13,540 nt of DNA from Thermoleophilia bacterium (GTDB lineage Bacteria; Actinomycetota; Thermoleophilia; Gaiellales; JAICJC01), in NCBI GenBank assembly GCA_025928435.1, contig JAICJM010000102.1:1-13540 (forward strand). The letters are read 5' to 3'. The notes below the pieces were generated by a model, which was not told the origin of the DNA, ran no database searches, and saw only the letters and a list, made by a program, of their open reading frames with translations. A program made the position numbers and the translations under genes. Positions 1-8,677 of this stretch are shown one piece after another (within the stretch, counting starts at the first letter, position 1; every line of letters begins with the position of its first letter).

Positions 1-710
1 CGGCGTGGCGCACGTTCGCGGAGCCGCATCTCGCAAGGAACCGCCACATCCGCGGCGTGGGCGAGCCGGTCTCGCCCGGACGGTCCGACGCCGAGCTGGT
101 GGAGTGCCATCGGCACGAGGCGCTCCTGAACCTCGCGTTCGACGGCGGCGGCGCCTGGTGGCTCGTCTGCCCCTACGACACCGGCGCGCTGCCCGCGGAG
201 GTCGTCGCCGAGGCCCGCTGCACCCATCCACTGATCTGGGGCGAGCGGCCGGGGCAGCCGAGCGCGGAGTACCGCGGCCGGTTCGCCAGCGCCGAGCCGT
301 TCGTTGTCCCGCTCCCGGATCCGCCCGCTGCGGCAGAGGAGACGGTCTTCGCGATCGACGACCTCCGCGGCCTCCGCGCGAGGGTCGCCGACGCCGCGCG
401 CCGCTGGGGCCTGCCCGAGCCCCGCGTGGCCGACCTGATCCTGGCGGCGGGCGAGGTGGCGGCCAACAGCATCCGCCACGGCGGCGGGGGCGGCTCGATG
501 CGGATCTGGTTCAACGGCGGCGCCGCGGTCTGCGAGGTCCGGGACGCCGGCTTCATCGCGCAGCCGCTCGCCGGCCGGGAACCGCCTGCGCCGGGCGACG
601 GCGGCGGCTACGGACTGTGGCTCGCGAACCAGGTGTGCGACCTCGTCCAGGTACGGTCGTCATCCGCCGGGACGACGGTGCGGCTGCACGTCCGCGCAGC
701 CGTCGCCTGA
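1..710 (+). CDS. RsbA-like anti-sigma regulator, MEDS + HATPase (5' partial)
   Basis: The frame is open from base 3 to the TGA at 708-710, so the gene enters from outside the window and its N-terminus is missing. The visible first third resembles the end of a MEDS/DcmR sensory domain, including the AELVECHRHEALLNLAF stretch and a CPYDT motif. The C-terminal half is an RsbW-type HATPase. Its N-box is intact (E-V-A-A-N in GEVAANSIRHG), followed by a G1-like DAGFI and a glycine-rich GGGYGLWLANQVCD. Proteins of this architecture bind or phosphorylate anti-anti-sigma (STAS) proteins and so control a SigB-type sigma factor; MEDS is thought to be the sensor. That role is known for the family and inferred here. 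A GTG at 57 could be read as a start but would cut the MEDS domain, and homology continues upstream of it. A STAS protein and a SpoIIE phosphatase lie further along the window. Confidence 0.85.
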   Translation, partial: AWRTFAEPHLARNRHIRGVGEPVSPGRSDAELVECHRHEALLNLAFDGGGAWWLVCPYDTGALPAEVVAEARCTHPLIWGERPGQPSAEYRGRFASAEPFVVPLPDPPAAAEETVFAIDDLRGLRARVADAARRWGLPEPRVADLILAAGEVAANSIRHGGGGGSMRIWFNGGAAVCEVRDAGFIAQPLAGREPPAPGDGGGYGLWLANQVCDLVQVRSSSAGTTVRLHVRAAVA

Positions 711-832
711 CCGAGGGGGCCAGATGGTCGATTCCACGCCGCCATGCGCCTGGACGTCAGGCTGTTGGGCGGAGGGTTCGGTGCGTTGGTGGGCTGCGCC
801 TCGGCGTCTGAGTGATCGCAGACCCCTCGGAC

Positions 833-860
833 GCTGTCAAGGACATCCGCCCTTGACAGC
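833..860. terminator. Strong hairpin after the RsbA-like gene (possible terminator or operator)
   Basis: A perfect 10-bp inverted repeat (GCTGTCAAGG / CCTTGACAGC) with an 8-base loop at 843-850. TTCT follows the 3' arm, which is a weak T-tract. It could terminate the RsbA-like transcript, although it starts 122 bases after the stop codon. The 3' arm also contains TTGACA (853-858), a consensus -35 box. With 17-18 bases of spacing only a poor -10 (ATAGGG or TAGGGC) is available, so a housekeeping promoter or an operator over that -35 is possible but unproven. Confidence 0.5.
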
Positions 861-897
861 TTCTCGGTCGCGCCCATAGGGCTAGCTGGTCGGGTCC

Positions 898-923
898 GGC
901 GGGGCCGGGTGCGGCGGGGCCGG
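898..923 (+). repeat. G-rich tandem repeat in the fdh leader
   Basis: The 11-mer GGCGGGGCCGG occurs at 898-908 and again at 913-923. The surrounding stretch (892-932) carries six runs of three or more G on the plus strand with short loops, so a G-quadruplex could form. No gene covers this DNA. It lies between the 833-860 hairpin and the fdh promoter candidate. The composition is extreme even for this genome, but the repeat may be simple low complexity. Confidence 0.5.
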
Positions 924-986
924 CGGGTTGGGCTCATCCGGCGTCGGATCCGGGCGGGGGTCGAGAAGGATCTGCGTGCGCATGGT

Positions 987-1016
987 TCGCCGGCGGTACC
1001 CGCCGCCCGCCGGCGA
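987..1016. other. Perfect inverted repeat upstream of formate dehydrogenase
   Basis: TCGCCGGCGG (987-996) and CCGCCGGCGA (1007-1016) form a perfect 10-bp stem around a 10-base loop. It lies 12 bases upstream of the -35-like GTTT at 1028. No T-tract follows, so an operator for a dimeric regulator or a DNA/RNA structural element is more likely than a terminator. The arms are GC-rich, so part of the symmetry may reflect composition. Confidence 0.4.
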
Positions 1017-1027
1017 TGAAACCCTCC

Positions 1028-1053
1028 GTTTCGTCAGCCGATGTACCGGGTAG
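1028..1053 (+). promoter_or_regulatory. SigB/SigF-like promoter of the formate dehydrogenase operon
   Basis: GTTT (1028-1031), 16 bases, then GGGTAG (1048-1053). This matches the recalled actinobacterial SigB/SigF pattern GTTT-N14-17-GGGTA. The ATG at 1065 is 13 bases after the end of GGGTA, so an initiation point about 7 bases below the -10 would give a nearly leaderless mRNA. That fits the lack of a Shine-Dalgarno sequence. The same 16-base spacing occurs at the DJ-1 gene and, with one mismatch in the -10, at the HATPase gene at 10259. Confidence 0.5.
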
Positions 1054-1064
1054 TGAGCGCCACG

Positions 1065-4000
1065 ATGACGATCGGCCGTTCCGTGCGCGAACTGATCTCG
1101 GCGTGGCCCGTGCTCCACCAGCGCGATGGCGATCGGGGTGCGCTCGGCAGCGCCGCCCGCTCGGAACGCTCGCGCACCCTCCGGCCCCGCATCGCCCAGC
1201 CGGATCGTGTCGTGCGCTCCGTGTGCCCCTACTGCGCCGTCGGATGCGGCCAGCGCGTCTACGTGCAGGAGGGCCGCGTCACCCAGATCGAGGGCGATCC
1301 GGAGAGCCCGATCTCGCGCGGGCGGTTGTGCCCGAAGGGCGCCGCCAGCCGCGGCTATGTGACGAGCCCGCTGCGCGAGTACAACGTCAAGTACCGGCGG
1401 CCGTACGGCACCGAGTGGGAGGAGCTGCCGCTCGACCAGGCGATGGACATGATCGCCGATCGCATCATCGCCACCCGGGCCGAGACGTGGGAGGACAAGG
1501 ATTCCGAGGGCTGCACGCTGCGGCGCTCGATGGGCGTCTCCAACCTGGGCGGGGCGACGCTCGACAACGAGGAGAACTACACGATCAAGAAGCTGATGAC
1601 GGCGCTCGGGTTCGTCCAGGTCGAGAACCAGGCCCGCATATGACACTCCTCCACGGTGCCCGGTCTGGGCACCTCGTTCGGCCGGGGCGGCGCCACGACC
1701 TTCCAGCAGGACCTGCAGAACTCGGACTGCATCGTGATCATGGGGTCGAACATGGCCGAGTGCCACCCCGTCGGCTACCAGTGGGTGATGGAGGCGCGCG
1801 AGCGCGGCGCCCGGGTGATCCACATCGATCCCCGCTTCACCCGCACCAGCGCGACCGCGACCGACTACGTACGGCTCCGGGCCGGCTCCGACATCGCCTT
1901 CCTGGGCGGGATCATCAACTACATCCTCGAGAACGGCCGTGAGTTCCGCGACTACGTCGTGAACTACACGAACGCCCCGATCATCGTCGACGAGGGGTTC
2001 CAGGACACGGAGGAGCTCGACGGCTTCTTCTCGGGCTGGCAGGACGGCAAGAGCACCTACGACAACAGCACCTGGCAATACGCCGGGATGGCCGTGCACG
2101 GCTCTGCCGGGCAGCGCGAGATGGGCGCGAACCAGGGCGAGGCATCGGGTCACGGCGGCCACGGCGGCTCCCTCAAGGACGGCGAGCCGCCGGAGGAGGA
2201 TCCGACGCTCGAGCATCCCCGGTGCGTGTTCCAGCTCCTGCGCCGGCACTACGCCCGCTACACCCCGGAGTTCGTCGAGCAGGTGTGCGGCGTCCCCCGC
2301 GAGCAGCTCCGCATGGTCGCGAAGGCGCTCTGCGACAACTCCGGCCGCGAGCGCACCTCGGCCTTCTGCTACGCGGTCGGCTGGACGCAGCACACCGTCG
2401 GCGTCCAGTACATCCGCGCCGCGGCGATCATCCAGCTCCTGCTCGGGAACATCGGCCGTCCCGGGGGCGGCATCCTGGCGCTGCGCGGGCACGCGTCCAT
2501 CCAGGGCTCGACCGACATCCCCACGCTCTACAACATCCTGCCCGGCTACATCCCGATGCCGCATGTGCACGCGCACGCGGATCTGGACGAGTTCATCGAG
2601 CTGAACACGTCGCCGAGCGGCTTCTGGGGAAACATGAACGCCTACACGGTGAGCCTCCTGAAGGCCTGGTGGGGCGCGCACGCGACGGCCGAGAACGACT
2701 TCTGCTTCGACTACCTGCCGCGCATCACCGGCGACCACTCGATCTACCAGACGGTGCTCGCGATGCTCGAGGGGGCCGTGAAGGGCTTCATCGTCGTCGG
2801 CGAGAACCCGGCCGTCGGCTCGGCCAACTCGGGCCTGCACCGCAAGGCGATGGCGAAGCTGGACTGGCTCGTGGTGCGCGACCTGGTCGAGATCGAGACG
2901 GCGGCGTTCTGGTACGACTCGCCCGAGATCCGCCGCGGCGAGACGCGCCCGGAGGACATCGGCACCGAGGTGTTCTTCCTGCCCGCGTCGGCCCACACCG
3001 AGAAGGACGGGTCGTTCACCAACACCCAGCGCCTGCTCCAGTGGCACCACAAGGCGGTCGAGCCGGAGGGCGACTGCCGCTCCGAGCTCTGGTTCTACTA
3101 CCACCTCGGTCGCATCATTCGGGAGAAGCTCGAGGGCTCCGACGAGGACCGTGACCGGCCGGTGCTCGAGCTGCAGTGGCACTACCCGACGTCCGGCGAG
3201 AACGAGGAGCCGAGCGCGGACGCGGTGCTGCGCGAGATCAACGGCACCGGCCCGGACGGGGGCACGCTCTCGACCTACACCGAGCTCGAGCCGGACGGCT
3301 CGACGACCTGCGGCTGCTGGATCTACTGCGGCTGCTACGCCCACGAGACGAACCAGGCCGCACGCCGCAAGCCCGCCTCCGAGCAGACCTGGGTGGCGCC
3401 GGAGTGGGGCTGGGCCTGGCCCGCCAACCGCCGCATCATCTACAACCGCGCGTCCGCCGATCCCGACGGCAACCCGTGGTCGGAGCGCAAGCGCTACGTC
3501 TGGTGGGACGAGGAGGAGGGCACGTGGACGGGCGAGGACGTGCCCGACTTCCAGGCCGACAAGCGCCCCGACTACGTGCCGCCCGACGGGGCCGAGGCGC
3601 AGGACGCCATCAAGGGCAATCACCCGTTCATCATGCAGGCCGACGGCCGCGGTTGGCTGTTCGTCCCCGCCGGCCTCGTGGACGGCCCTCTGCCGACCCA
3701 CTACGAGCCGCACGAGTCGCCGTTCGGCAACCGGCTCTACGACCAGCGCGCCAACCCCGCCCGCCAGATCTTCGAGCGGCCGGGGAACCACTCCCAGCCG
3801 GCCGACGGCGATGCCGGCGCCGACGCCTACCCGTACGTGATGACGAGCTACCGGCTGACCGAGCACCACACGGCCGGCGGGATGAGCCGGTTCGTCTCGT
3901 ACCTGTCCGAGCTCCAGCCCGAGATGTTCTGCGAGGTCAGCCCTGAGCTCGCGGCCGAGCGCAGGCTCGAGCACGGCGGCTGGGCGACCATCGCGACGGA

Positions 4001-4241
4001 GCGGGCCGCGATCGAGGCACGCGTGCTCGTCACCAAGCGCCTGCGCCCGCTCGAGGTCGGCGGCCGCACCCTGCACCAGGTCGGCCTGCCGTACCACTGG
4101 GGCTCGCGCGGCCTCTCGCGGGGCGACTCGGCGAACGACCTCTTCCCGATCGTGCTCGACCCGAACGTGCACATCCAGGAGGTCAAGGCGGCGACCTGCG
4201 ACATCCGCCCGGGGCGGGGCTCGCGGGGGGCGCTCTCGTGA
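1065..4241 (+). CDS. fdhA: Selenocysteine formate dehydrogenase, catalytic alpha subunit
   Basis: Molybdopterin (bis-MGD) enzyme that oxidises formate to CO2. The reading frame crosses an in-frame TGA at 1641-1643, which I read as selenocysteine (residue 193 of about 1058). The context QARI-Sec-HSSTV followed by FGRGG matches the active site of FdnG/FdhF-type enzymes, where Sec ligates Mo and the next residue is the catalytic His. An N-terminal [4Fe-4S] site is present (Cys54, Cys57, Cys61, Cys89, in CPYCAVGC and LCPKG). Read without recoding, the gene splits into a 5' piece ending at 1643 and a 3' piece starting near 1656. I see no twin-arginine signal, so a cytoplasmic orientation is likely. 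Start choice: the ATG at 1065 sits just below a SigB-like promoter, while the ATG at 1041 lies inside that promoter. A His/Gly-rich loop lies near residue 365. The stop overlaps the beta start (GTGA). Confidence 0.93.
1641..1673 (+). promoter_or_regulatory. Sec codon (UGA) with bacterial SECIS hairpin
   Basis: The TGA at 1641-1643 is followed 11 bases later by a perfect 7-bp stem, GGTGCCC (1655-1661) and GGGCACC (1667-1673), closing the pentaloop GGTCT (1662-1666). Bacterial SECIS elements lie within the coding region just 3' of the UGA and present a GU-containing apical loop to SelB. As I recall, E. coli fdhF has the same GGUCU loop. The stem codes for the peptide after the Sec-His pair (around VPGLGTS), so it must satisfy both protein and RNA constraints. 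The selA/selB/selC/selD genes are not in this window and must be elsewhere in the genome for this to work. Confidence 0.9.
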
Positions 4242-5089
4242 GCGCGCAGCCGCACGTCGCGACCGAGGCCTGGCCGCAGACCTACGGCGACGAGGCCAAG
4301 CCGCGCATGGGCTTCTTCACCGACACGAGCGTCTGCATCGGCTGCAAGGCGTGCGAGGTGGCCTGCAAGGAGTGGAACCAGGTGCCGGAGGACGGCCTCC
4401 TGTTCACGGGCGACTCGTACGACAACACCGGACGCCTGGGGGCGGACACCTGGCGGCACGTCGCCTTCATCGAGCAGGACCGGCCGCTGCGGGTGGGCGA
4501 CGACGAGGACGGCGACGGGTTCCGGTGGCTGATGAGCTCGGACGTCTGCAAGCACTGCACCCACTCCGCCTGCCTGGACGTGTGCCCGACCGGGGCGATC
4601 ATCCGCACCGAGCTCGGCACGGTGGTCGTCCAGGAGGACGTCTGCAACGGCTGCGGCTACTGCGTGCCCGCGTGCCCGTTCGGGGTGCTGGACAAGCGCG
4701 AGATCTCCGACGACGGCCGGGTGTGGAAGTGCACGCTCTGCTACGACCGCACGCGGGAGGGCATCACGCCCGCCTGCGCCCAGGCGTGCCCGACGGAGTC
4801 GATCCAGTACGGGCCGCTGGACGAGCTGCGCGAGCGGGCCGCGGCGCGGCTCGACAAGGTCGTCGAGGATGGCTTCGCCGGGGCGCGGCTCTACGGCGAG
4901 GACCCGGACGACGGTATCGGCGGGTTCGGCGCGTTCTTCCTGCTGCTGGACGAGCCCGAGGTCTACGGGCTGCCGCCGAAGCCGGTCGCCACGACCCACG
5001 ACCTGCCCGAGATGTGGCGCGCCGCGGCCGTCGCCGCCGGCGCCCTGGCCCTCGGCACCGTCGCCTGCCTGCTGGGAGGGCGGCGATGA
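4238..5089 (+). CDS. fdhB: Formate dehydrogenase beta subunit, four [4Fe-4S] ferredoxin
   Basis: Electron-transfer subunit of 283 residues that carries electrons from the alpha-subunit active site to the membrane subunit. Four cysteine clusters are visible in order: CIGCKACEVAC near residue 31, CKHCTHSACLDVC near 103, CNGCGYCVPAC near 134, and CTLC near 164 with CAQAC near 180. This is the HycB/FdnH/NrfC pattern. The C-terminus ends with one hydrophobic segment (AAAVAAGALALGTVACLLGG), which probably anchors it to the membrane as in FdnH. The GTG start overlaps the fdhA stop by four bases (GTGA), with G-rich sequence upstream as a possible ribosome site. The stop overlaps the next gene by four bases (ATGA), so the three genes are very likely co-translated. 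Confidence 0.93.
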   Translation: MSAQPHVATEAWPQTYGDEAKPRMGFFTDTSVCIGCKACEVACKEWNQVPEDGLLFTGDSYDNTGRLGADTWRHVAFIEQDRPLRVGDDEDGDGFRWLMSSDVCKHCTHSACLDVCPTGAIIRTELGTVVVQEDVCNGCGYCVPACPFGVLDKREISDDGRVWKCTLCYDRTREGITPACAQACPTESIQYGPLDELRERAAARLDKVVEDGFAGARLYGEDPDDGIGGFGAFFLLLDEPEVYGLPPKPVATTHDLPEMWRAAAVAAGALALGTVACLLGGRR

Positions 5090-5961
5090 CGGAGGCGGGA
5101 ACCGAGAGCTACTACGGCCGCCCGATCGTCCGGCCGCCGGTATGGAAGCAGGAGATCGCCTGGTACCTCTTCACCGGCGGGCTCGCGGGCGGCTCCTCCG
5201 CGCTTGCCCTGGCGGCGCGGGTGTCGGGGAATCGCGCGCTGGCCCGCTCGACGACCCTCACGGCCGCGGCGGCGGTCACCGCGAGCCCCATGCTGCTGAT
5301 CAAGGATCTGGGCCGGCCCGAGCGGTTCATGAACATGCTGCGTGTCGTGAAGCCGACCTCGCCGATGAATGTCGGCACGTGGATCCTGACCGCCGCGGGC
5401 ACGGCTGCCGGGACGGCGGCCGCGTGCGAGGCCGTGGACGTGCTGCCGCGCGTGCGTGCGCTCGCCCAGGGCGTCGCCGGCCTGCTCGGGCCGGCGCTCG
5501 CGACCTACACCGCGGTGCTCGTCTCCGACACGGCCGTGCCCGTCTGGCACGAGGCCCGGCGCGAGCTGCCGTTCGTGTTCGCCTCGGGCGCCGCGGCGAG
5601 CGCGGGGGCGGCGGCCGTGATCCTCACGCCGGCGGCGGCCGCCGGCCCGGCCCGGCGGCTGATGCTCGCCGGCGCGGCGGGCGAGCTGGCCGCGACGACG
5701 GTCATGGAGCGGCGGCTGGGCGAGCTGGGCGAGCCGTACCGCCAGGGCAACGCCGGGGCGTTCGCGCGCGCGTCGAAGGCCGCGACGGCCGCGGGGGGCG
5801 TGCTCGGCGCGCTGGCCGGCCGGCGCCCGTTCCTCGGCCGGGTGGCCGCCGGGCTCGTGCTGGGCGGGGCCGTGGCGGAGCGCTTCGCGGTGTTCCGGGC
5901 CGGGTTCCAGTCGGCCGAGGATCCGCGTTACGTCGTGATGTCGCAGCGCGACCGCGGATAG
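5086..5961 (+). CDS. NrfD/PsrC-family membrane subunit of formate dehydrogenase
   Basis: Integral membrane protein of 291 residues that probably anchors the FdhAB dimer and passes electrons to the quinone pool. The family hallmark is present: DLGRPERF at residue 74, followed by MNMLRVVKPTSPMNVGTW. It has many alanine-rich hydrophobic segments but no obvious haem-ligand histidines of the cytochrome b556 (FdnI) type, so the complex uses an NrfD anchor instead. The start ATG overlaps the fdhB stop (ATGA), with GGGAGGG at 5074-5080 as ribosome binding site. Forty bases separate it from the downstream phosphatase gene. No fdhD, fdhE or sel gene follows. Confidence 0.88.
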   Translation: MTEAGTESYYGRPIVRPPVWKQEIAWYLFTGGLAGGSSALALAARVSGNRALARSTTLTAAAAVTASPMLLIKDLGRPERFMNMLRVVKPTSPMNVGTWILTAAGTAAGTAAACEAVDVLPRVRALAQGVAGLLGPALATYTAVLVSDTAVPVWHEARRELPFVFASGAAASAGAAAVILTPAAAAGPARRLMLAGAAGELAATTVMERRLGELGEPYRQGNAGAFARASKAATAAGGVLGALAGRRPFLGRVAAGLVLGGAVAERFAVFRAGFQSAEDPRYVVMSQRDRG

Positions 5962-6001
5962 CCTTTCACACGCGCCACCGGTACCATGCGCCCGGCATGC
6001 A

Positions 6002-8527
6002 GTGGGTGCCCGAGTGAACGCGGTTCCGACCGGCCCGCGGCCTTCCGTCGACCTGCTCGATGCCGTCGTGGAGCGGGTGCCGGTGGGCGTGCTCCTGGTC
6101 GATGCTGACCTCCGTGTCATCCGCGTGAACGCCGCGCTGTGCGCGCTCATCGGCGGCGACGAGGCCGCGCATCTCGGCCGGCCGCTCGCCGACGTGGCGC
6201 CGTGGGTCCCGCAGGCGGACGTGCGCCGCGTGCTCGAAGGAGGCTCGGCGGAGGACGTCGAGCTGTCGCACGCCGGCCGGCCGGGCCAGTTCGACGTCAG
6301 CCTGCAGCCGCTCGCCGGCGGTGAGGGCGCGCCGGCGGTCGCCTGCGTTGTGCGCGACGTCGGCGAGCTGGTCGCGTGGCGGCGAGGTATGGGCGGCATC
6401 CAGGCGCTGGCCGCCGACCTGTCGGGCGCGCCGACGCAGGCCGACGTCACGCAGATCGTCGTCAGCCGGGCCCGCGAGCTCGTGGGCGCGAGGACGGTCT
6501 CGGCGGCGCTCGTCTCGGCCGACGGCAGGACGCTCGAGATGGCCGGGATGGCCGGGTTCGACGAGGACACCGAGCGCGAGTGGCGCACCTTCGATCTGGC
6601 CCGGCCGACGCCGATGGGCGACGCGGTCCGCAGCGGACAGCCCGTGTTCGTCGAGTCGGCGTCCGACCGCGCCCGGGACTACCCGGACCTGCCCGGCCCG
6701 GCCGCGGACGAGGTGATCGCGGCCCTGCCGATCCAGGGCCGCGGCGGCGTCATCGGCGCCATCGCGTTCCGCTTCGGCGACGGCCGGCGGCTCGTACTTG
6801 CCGATCGGTCCGCGCTCATGACGATCGCCCAGCACTACGGCCACGCTCTCGACCGCGCCCGCCTGTTCGAGGTGGCCGAGTCGGAGCGGCAGCGCCTGGA
6901 GGCGCTGATGCACCAGCTCCCCGTCGGCGTCGCCATCGCGGAGGCGCCCAGCGGCCACATCGTGGCGGTGAACGGGAAGGCCACGGAGATCTGGCGCGTG
7001 CCTCCGCCCGGGCCGGAGCCGATCACGGACGTGACGCCGTACGTCGCGTATCACCCCGACGGCCGCAGGTTCGAGACGAGCGACTGGCCGATCGCGCGCA
7101 GCCTCGCGACCGGCGAGGTGGTCGACAGCGAGGAGATCGACGTCGAGTTCGGCGACGGCACCCGGGGCTGGGTCAATATCAGCGCCCGGCCGGTGCTCGA
7201 CGCGAACGGCCACGTGCTCGGGGCGGTCACGACGCTCGTGGACGTGACCGAGCCACGGCGGCGCGAGACCGAGGCCCGGTTCCTGGCCGACGCGACCGAC
7301 CTGCTGACCGAGTCGCTCGATCCGGACGAGTCGCTCCGCCGCCTGGCCCGCCTCGTCGTGCCGCGCCTGGCCGACTGGTGCGTGGTCTACGTCCTCGACG
7401 GGGCGCGGCTGCGGACGGTCGCGATCGAGCACAGCGATCCGGGGCGGGTCGAACTCGCGCGGGATCTCGAGCATCGCTACCCGACCGACCTGAGCGGCGG
7501 CGTCGGCCGTGTGATCGAGACGGGCGAATCGCAGCTGACGCCGCGTATCACCCGCGAGATGGTCGACGCGGCGGCACCCGACGCCGACTTCACACGCATC
7601 ATCTTCGACGAGCTCGGCCTGCACTCGGCGCTGACGGTGCCGCTGCGCGCACGCGGCCAGGTGCTCGGCGCGCTCACGCTCGTCGCCGCCGAGTCCGACC
7701 GCGTGTTCGGCGAGCGCGACCTCTCATTCGCCGAGGACATCGCCACGCATGCGGCGCTCGCGGTCGCGAACGCGCGCCTCTACACCGAGCAGCAGGACAT
7801 CGCGCAGACGCTGCAGCGCAGCCTGCTGCCGCGGCGCATGCCCGAGCCGCCCGGCGTCGAGGTGGCGGCGACCTACCGGGCGGCCGGCGCGCAGAACCTG
7901 GTCGGCGGCGACTTCTACGACCTGTGGGAGATCGGGTCGGCGGGGGAGTTCGGCTTTGCGATCGGCGACGTCTGCGGGAAGGGCGCCGCCGCGGCCGCGC
8001 TCACGGCGCTCGCCCGGCACACCGTGCGGACGGCCTCCATCTGGCTTCCCGGCCACCGTCCCGACGGCGTCCTGTGGGCGCTCAACGACGCCGTCATCAA
8101 GCGCGCGGGCGACGGCCAGTTCTGCACCGTGGCGTACGCATACGCCAGGCCGTACGAGGACGGGCTCGAGCTGGTCGTCGCCTCGGGCGGGCATCCGCTG
8201 CCCTTCGTGCTCCGCGCCGACGGGTCGATCGAGCAGCCGGGCGAGCCGGGGACGCTGCTCGGGATCCTGCCCGAGATCCGCGTCAACGAGGAGCGGATCG
8301 TGCTGCGGCCGGGCGACGGCATCGTGCTGTGGACGGACGGCGTGAGCGACCGCCGCGGCGACGGCGAGCTGTTCGGCGAGGAGCGGCTGCGGGCGCTGCT
8401 CGAGGCCGGCCGGCGCGAATCGCCGAGAGACATCGCCGACACGATCGAGCGTGCCGTCGTCGGCTTCTCGGAGAGCGACCCGCAGGACGACATCGCCCTG
8501 CTGGTCGTCCGCGCGACGGGCCGCTAG
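6002..8527 (+). CDS. PAS-GAF-PAS-GAF sensor with SpoIIE/RsbU-type PP2C phosphatase
   Basis: Cytoplasmic sensor phosphatase of 841 residues. Domains in order: PAS (about 15-120), GAF (about 130-285), PAS (about 293-415), GAF (about 420-590), then a linker (EQQDIAQTLQRSLLP, near 595) leading into a PP2C SpoIIE domain (about 615-840). The metal-binding aspartates are in place: GGDFYD (Asp637, Asp640), GDVCGKG (Asp656) and a C-terminal DDIALLV (Asp829-Asp830). Enzymes of this kind dephosphorylate a STAS anti-anti-sigma protein, which frees the sigma factor; the likely partner is the STAS gene 206 bases downstream on the other strand. No transmembrane segment is seen, so the signals are probably intracellular (redox, light or small ligand), which I cannot specify. 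The GTG at 6002 is the longest start and GTG 6014 is equally plausible; neither has a good ribosome site. Readthrough from the fdh operon is possible. Confidence 0.92.
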   Translation: MGARVNAVPTGPRPSVDLLDAVVERVPVGVLLVDADLRVIRVNAALCALIGGDEAAHLGRPLADVAPWVPQADVRRVLEGGSAEDVELSHAGRPGQFDVSLQPLAGGEGAPAVACVVRDVGELVAWRRGMGGIQALAADLSGAPTQADVTQIVVSRARELVGARTVSAALVSADGRTLEMAGMAGFDEDTEREWRTFDLARPTPMGDAVRSGQPVFVESASDRARDYPDLPGPAADEVIAALPIQGRGGVIGAIAFRFGDGRRLVLADRSALMTIAQHYGHALDRARLFEVAESERQRLEALMHQLPVGVAIAEAPSGHIVAVNGKATEIWRVPPPGPEPITDVTPYVAYHPDGRRFETSDWPIARSLATGEVVDSEEIDVEFGDGTRGWVNISARPVLDANGHVLGAVTTLVDVTEPRRRETEARFLADATDLLTESLDPDESLRRLARLVVPRLADWCVVYVLDGARLRTVAIEHSDPGRVELARDLEHRYPTDLSGGVGRVIETGESQLTPRITREMVDAAAPDADFTRIIFDELGLHSALTVPLRARGQVLGALTLVAAESDRVFGERDLSFAEDIATHAALAVANARLYTEQQDIAQTLQRSLLPRRMPEPPGVEVAATYRAAGAQNLVGGDFYDLWEIGSAGEFGFAIGDVCGKGAAAAALTALARHTVRTASIWLPGHRPDGVLWALNDAVIKRAGDGQFCTVAYAYARPYEDGLELVVASGGHPLPFVLRADGSIEQPGEPGTLLGILPEIRVNEERIVLRPGDGIVLWTDGVSDRRGDGELFGEERLRALLEAGRRESPRDIADTIERAVVGFSESDPQDDIALLVVRATGR

Positions 8528-8546
8528 CCGAGCGGTGCCTGGGTGC

Positions 8547-8565
8547 GTCGGCGCGGCGCGCCGAC
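8547..8565 (+). terminator. Hairpin after the SpoIIE phosphatase gene
   Basis: A perfect 8-bp stem (GTCGGCGC / GCGCCGAC) with a 3-base loop, 19 bases after the stop codon. No T-tract follows. The position and strength suggest transcript termination or 3'-end protection. Confidence 0.5.
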
Positions 8566-8677
8566 CCTGGTCGGAGGCGTCTTCGCGGCGGAGCGAGATC
8601 TGACCGGTAGACGGCAGTTGGCGTCGTTTGCATGTGTCATTTGCAGTTTCGGGACACTCTCGCCACCCCTCGTGACC

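Noticed and set aside
724..879. 51-codon frame after the RsbA-like gene, with GAGGGGG before its ATG
   Set aside because: The predicted peptide is rich in Trp, Cys and Arg with no family resemblance, lacks the usual third-position GC pattern, and runs into the 833-860 hairpin. The ribosome-like sequence is probably chance.
1641..1643. TGA as a real stop splitting formate dehydrogenase into two genes or a pseudogene
   Set aside because: The flanking protein matches the family on both sides without a frame change, the codon sits exactly at the Sec/Cys active-site position, and a SECIS-type hairpin follows.
882..4172. 1096-residue minus-strand frame opposite formate dehydrogenase
   Set aside because: It is an open shadow caused by high GC. 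Its translation is a valine/alanine/arginine-rich string with no recognisable domain, and the opposite strand encodes a well-conserved enzyme.
4351..5085. Upstream extension of the NrfD frame through fdhB
   Set aside because: The extension is arginine/glycine-rich shadow sequence over a conserved ferredoxin gene. The ATGA overlap at 5086 with GGGAGGG upstream is the natural start.
5959..5984. SigB-like promoter before the SpoIIE phosphatase (CGGTAC at 5979-5984)
   Set aside because: No GTTT-like box lies at 14-17 bases upstream; the nearest CTTT is only about 12-13 bases away, and the first base of the -10 does not fit.
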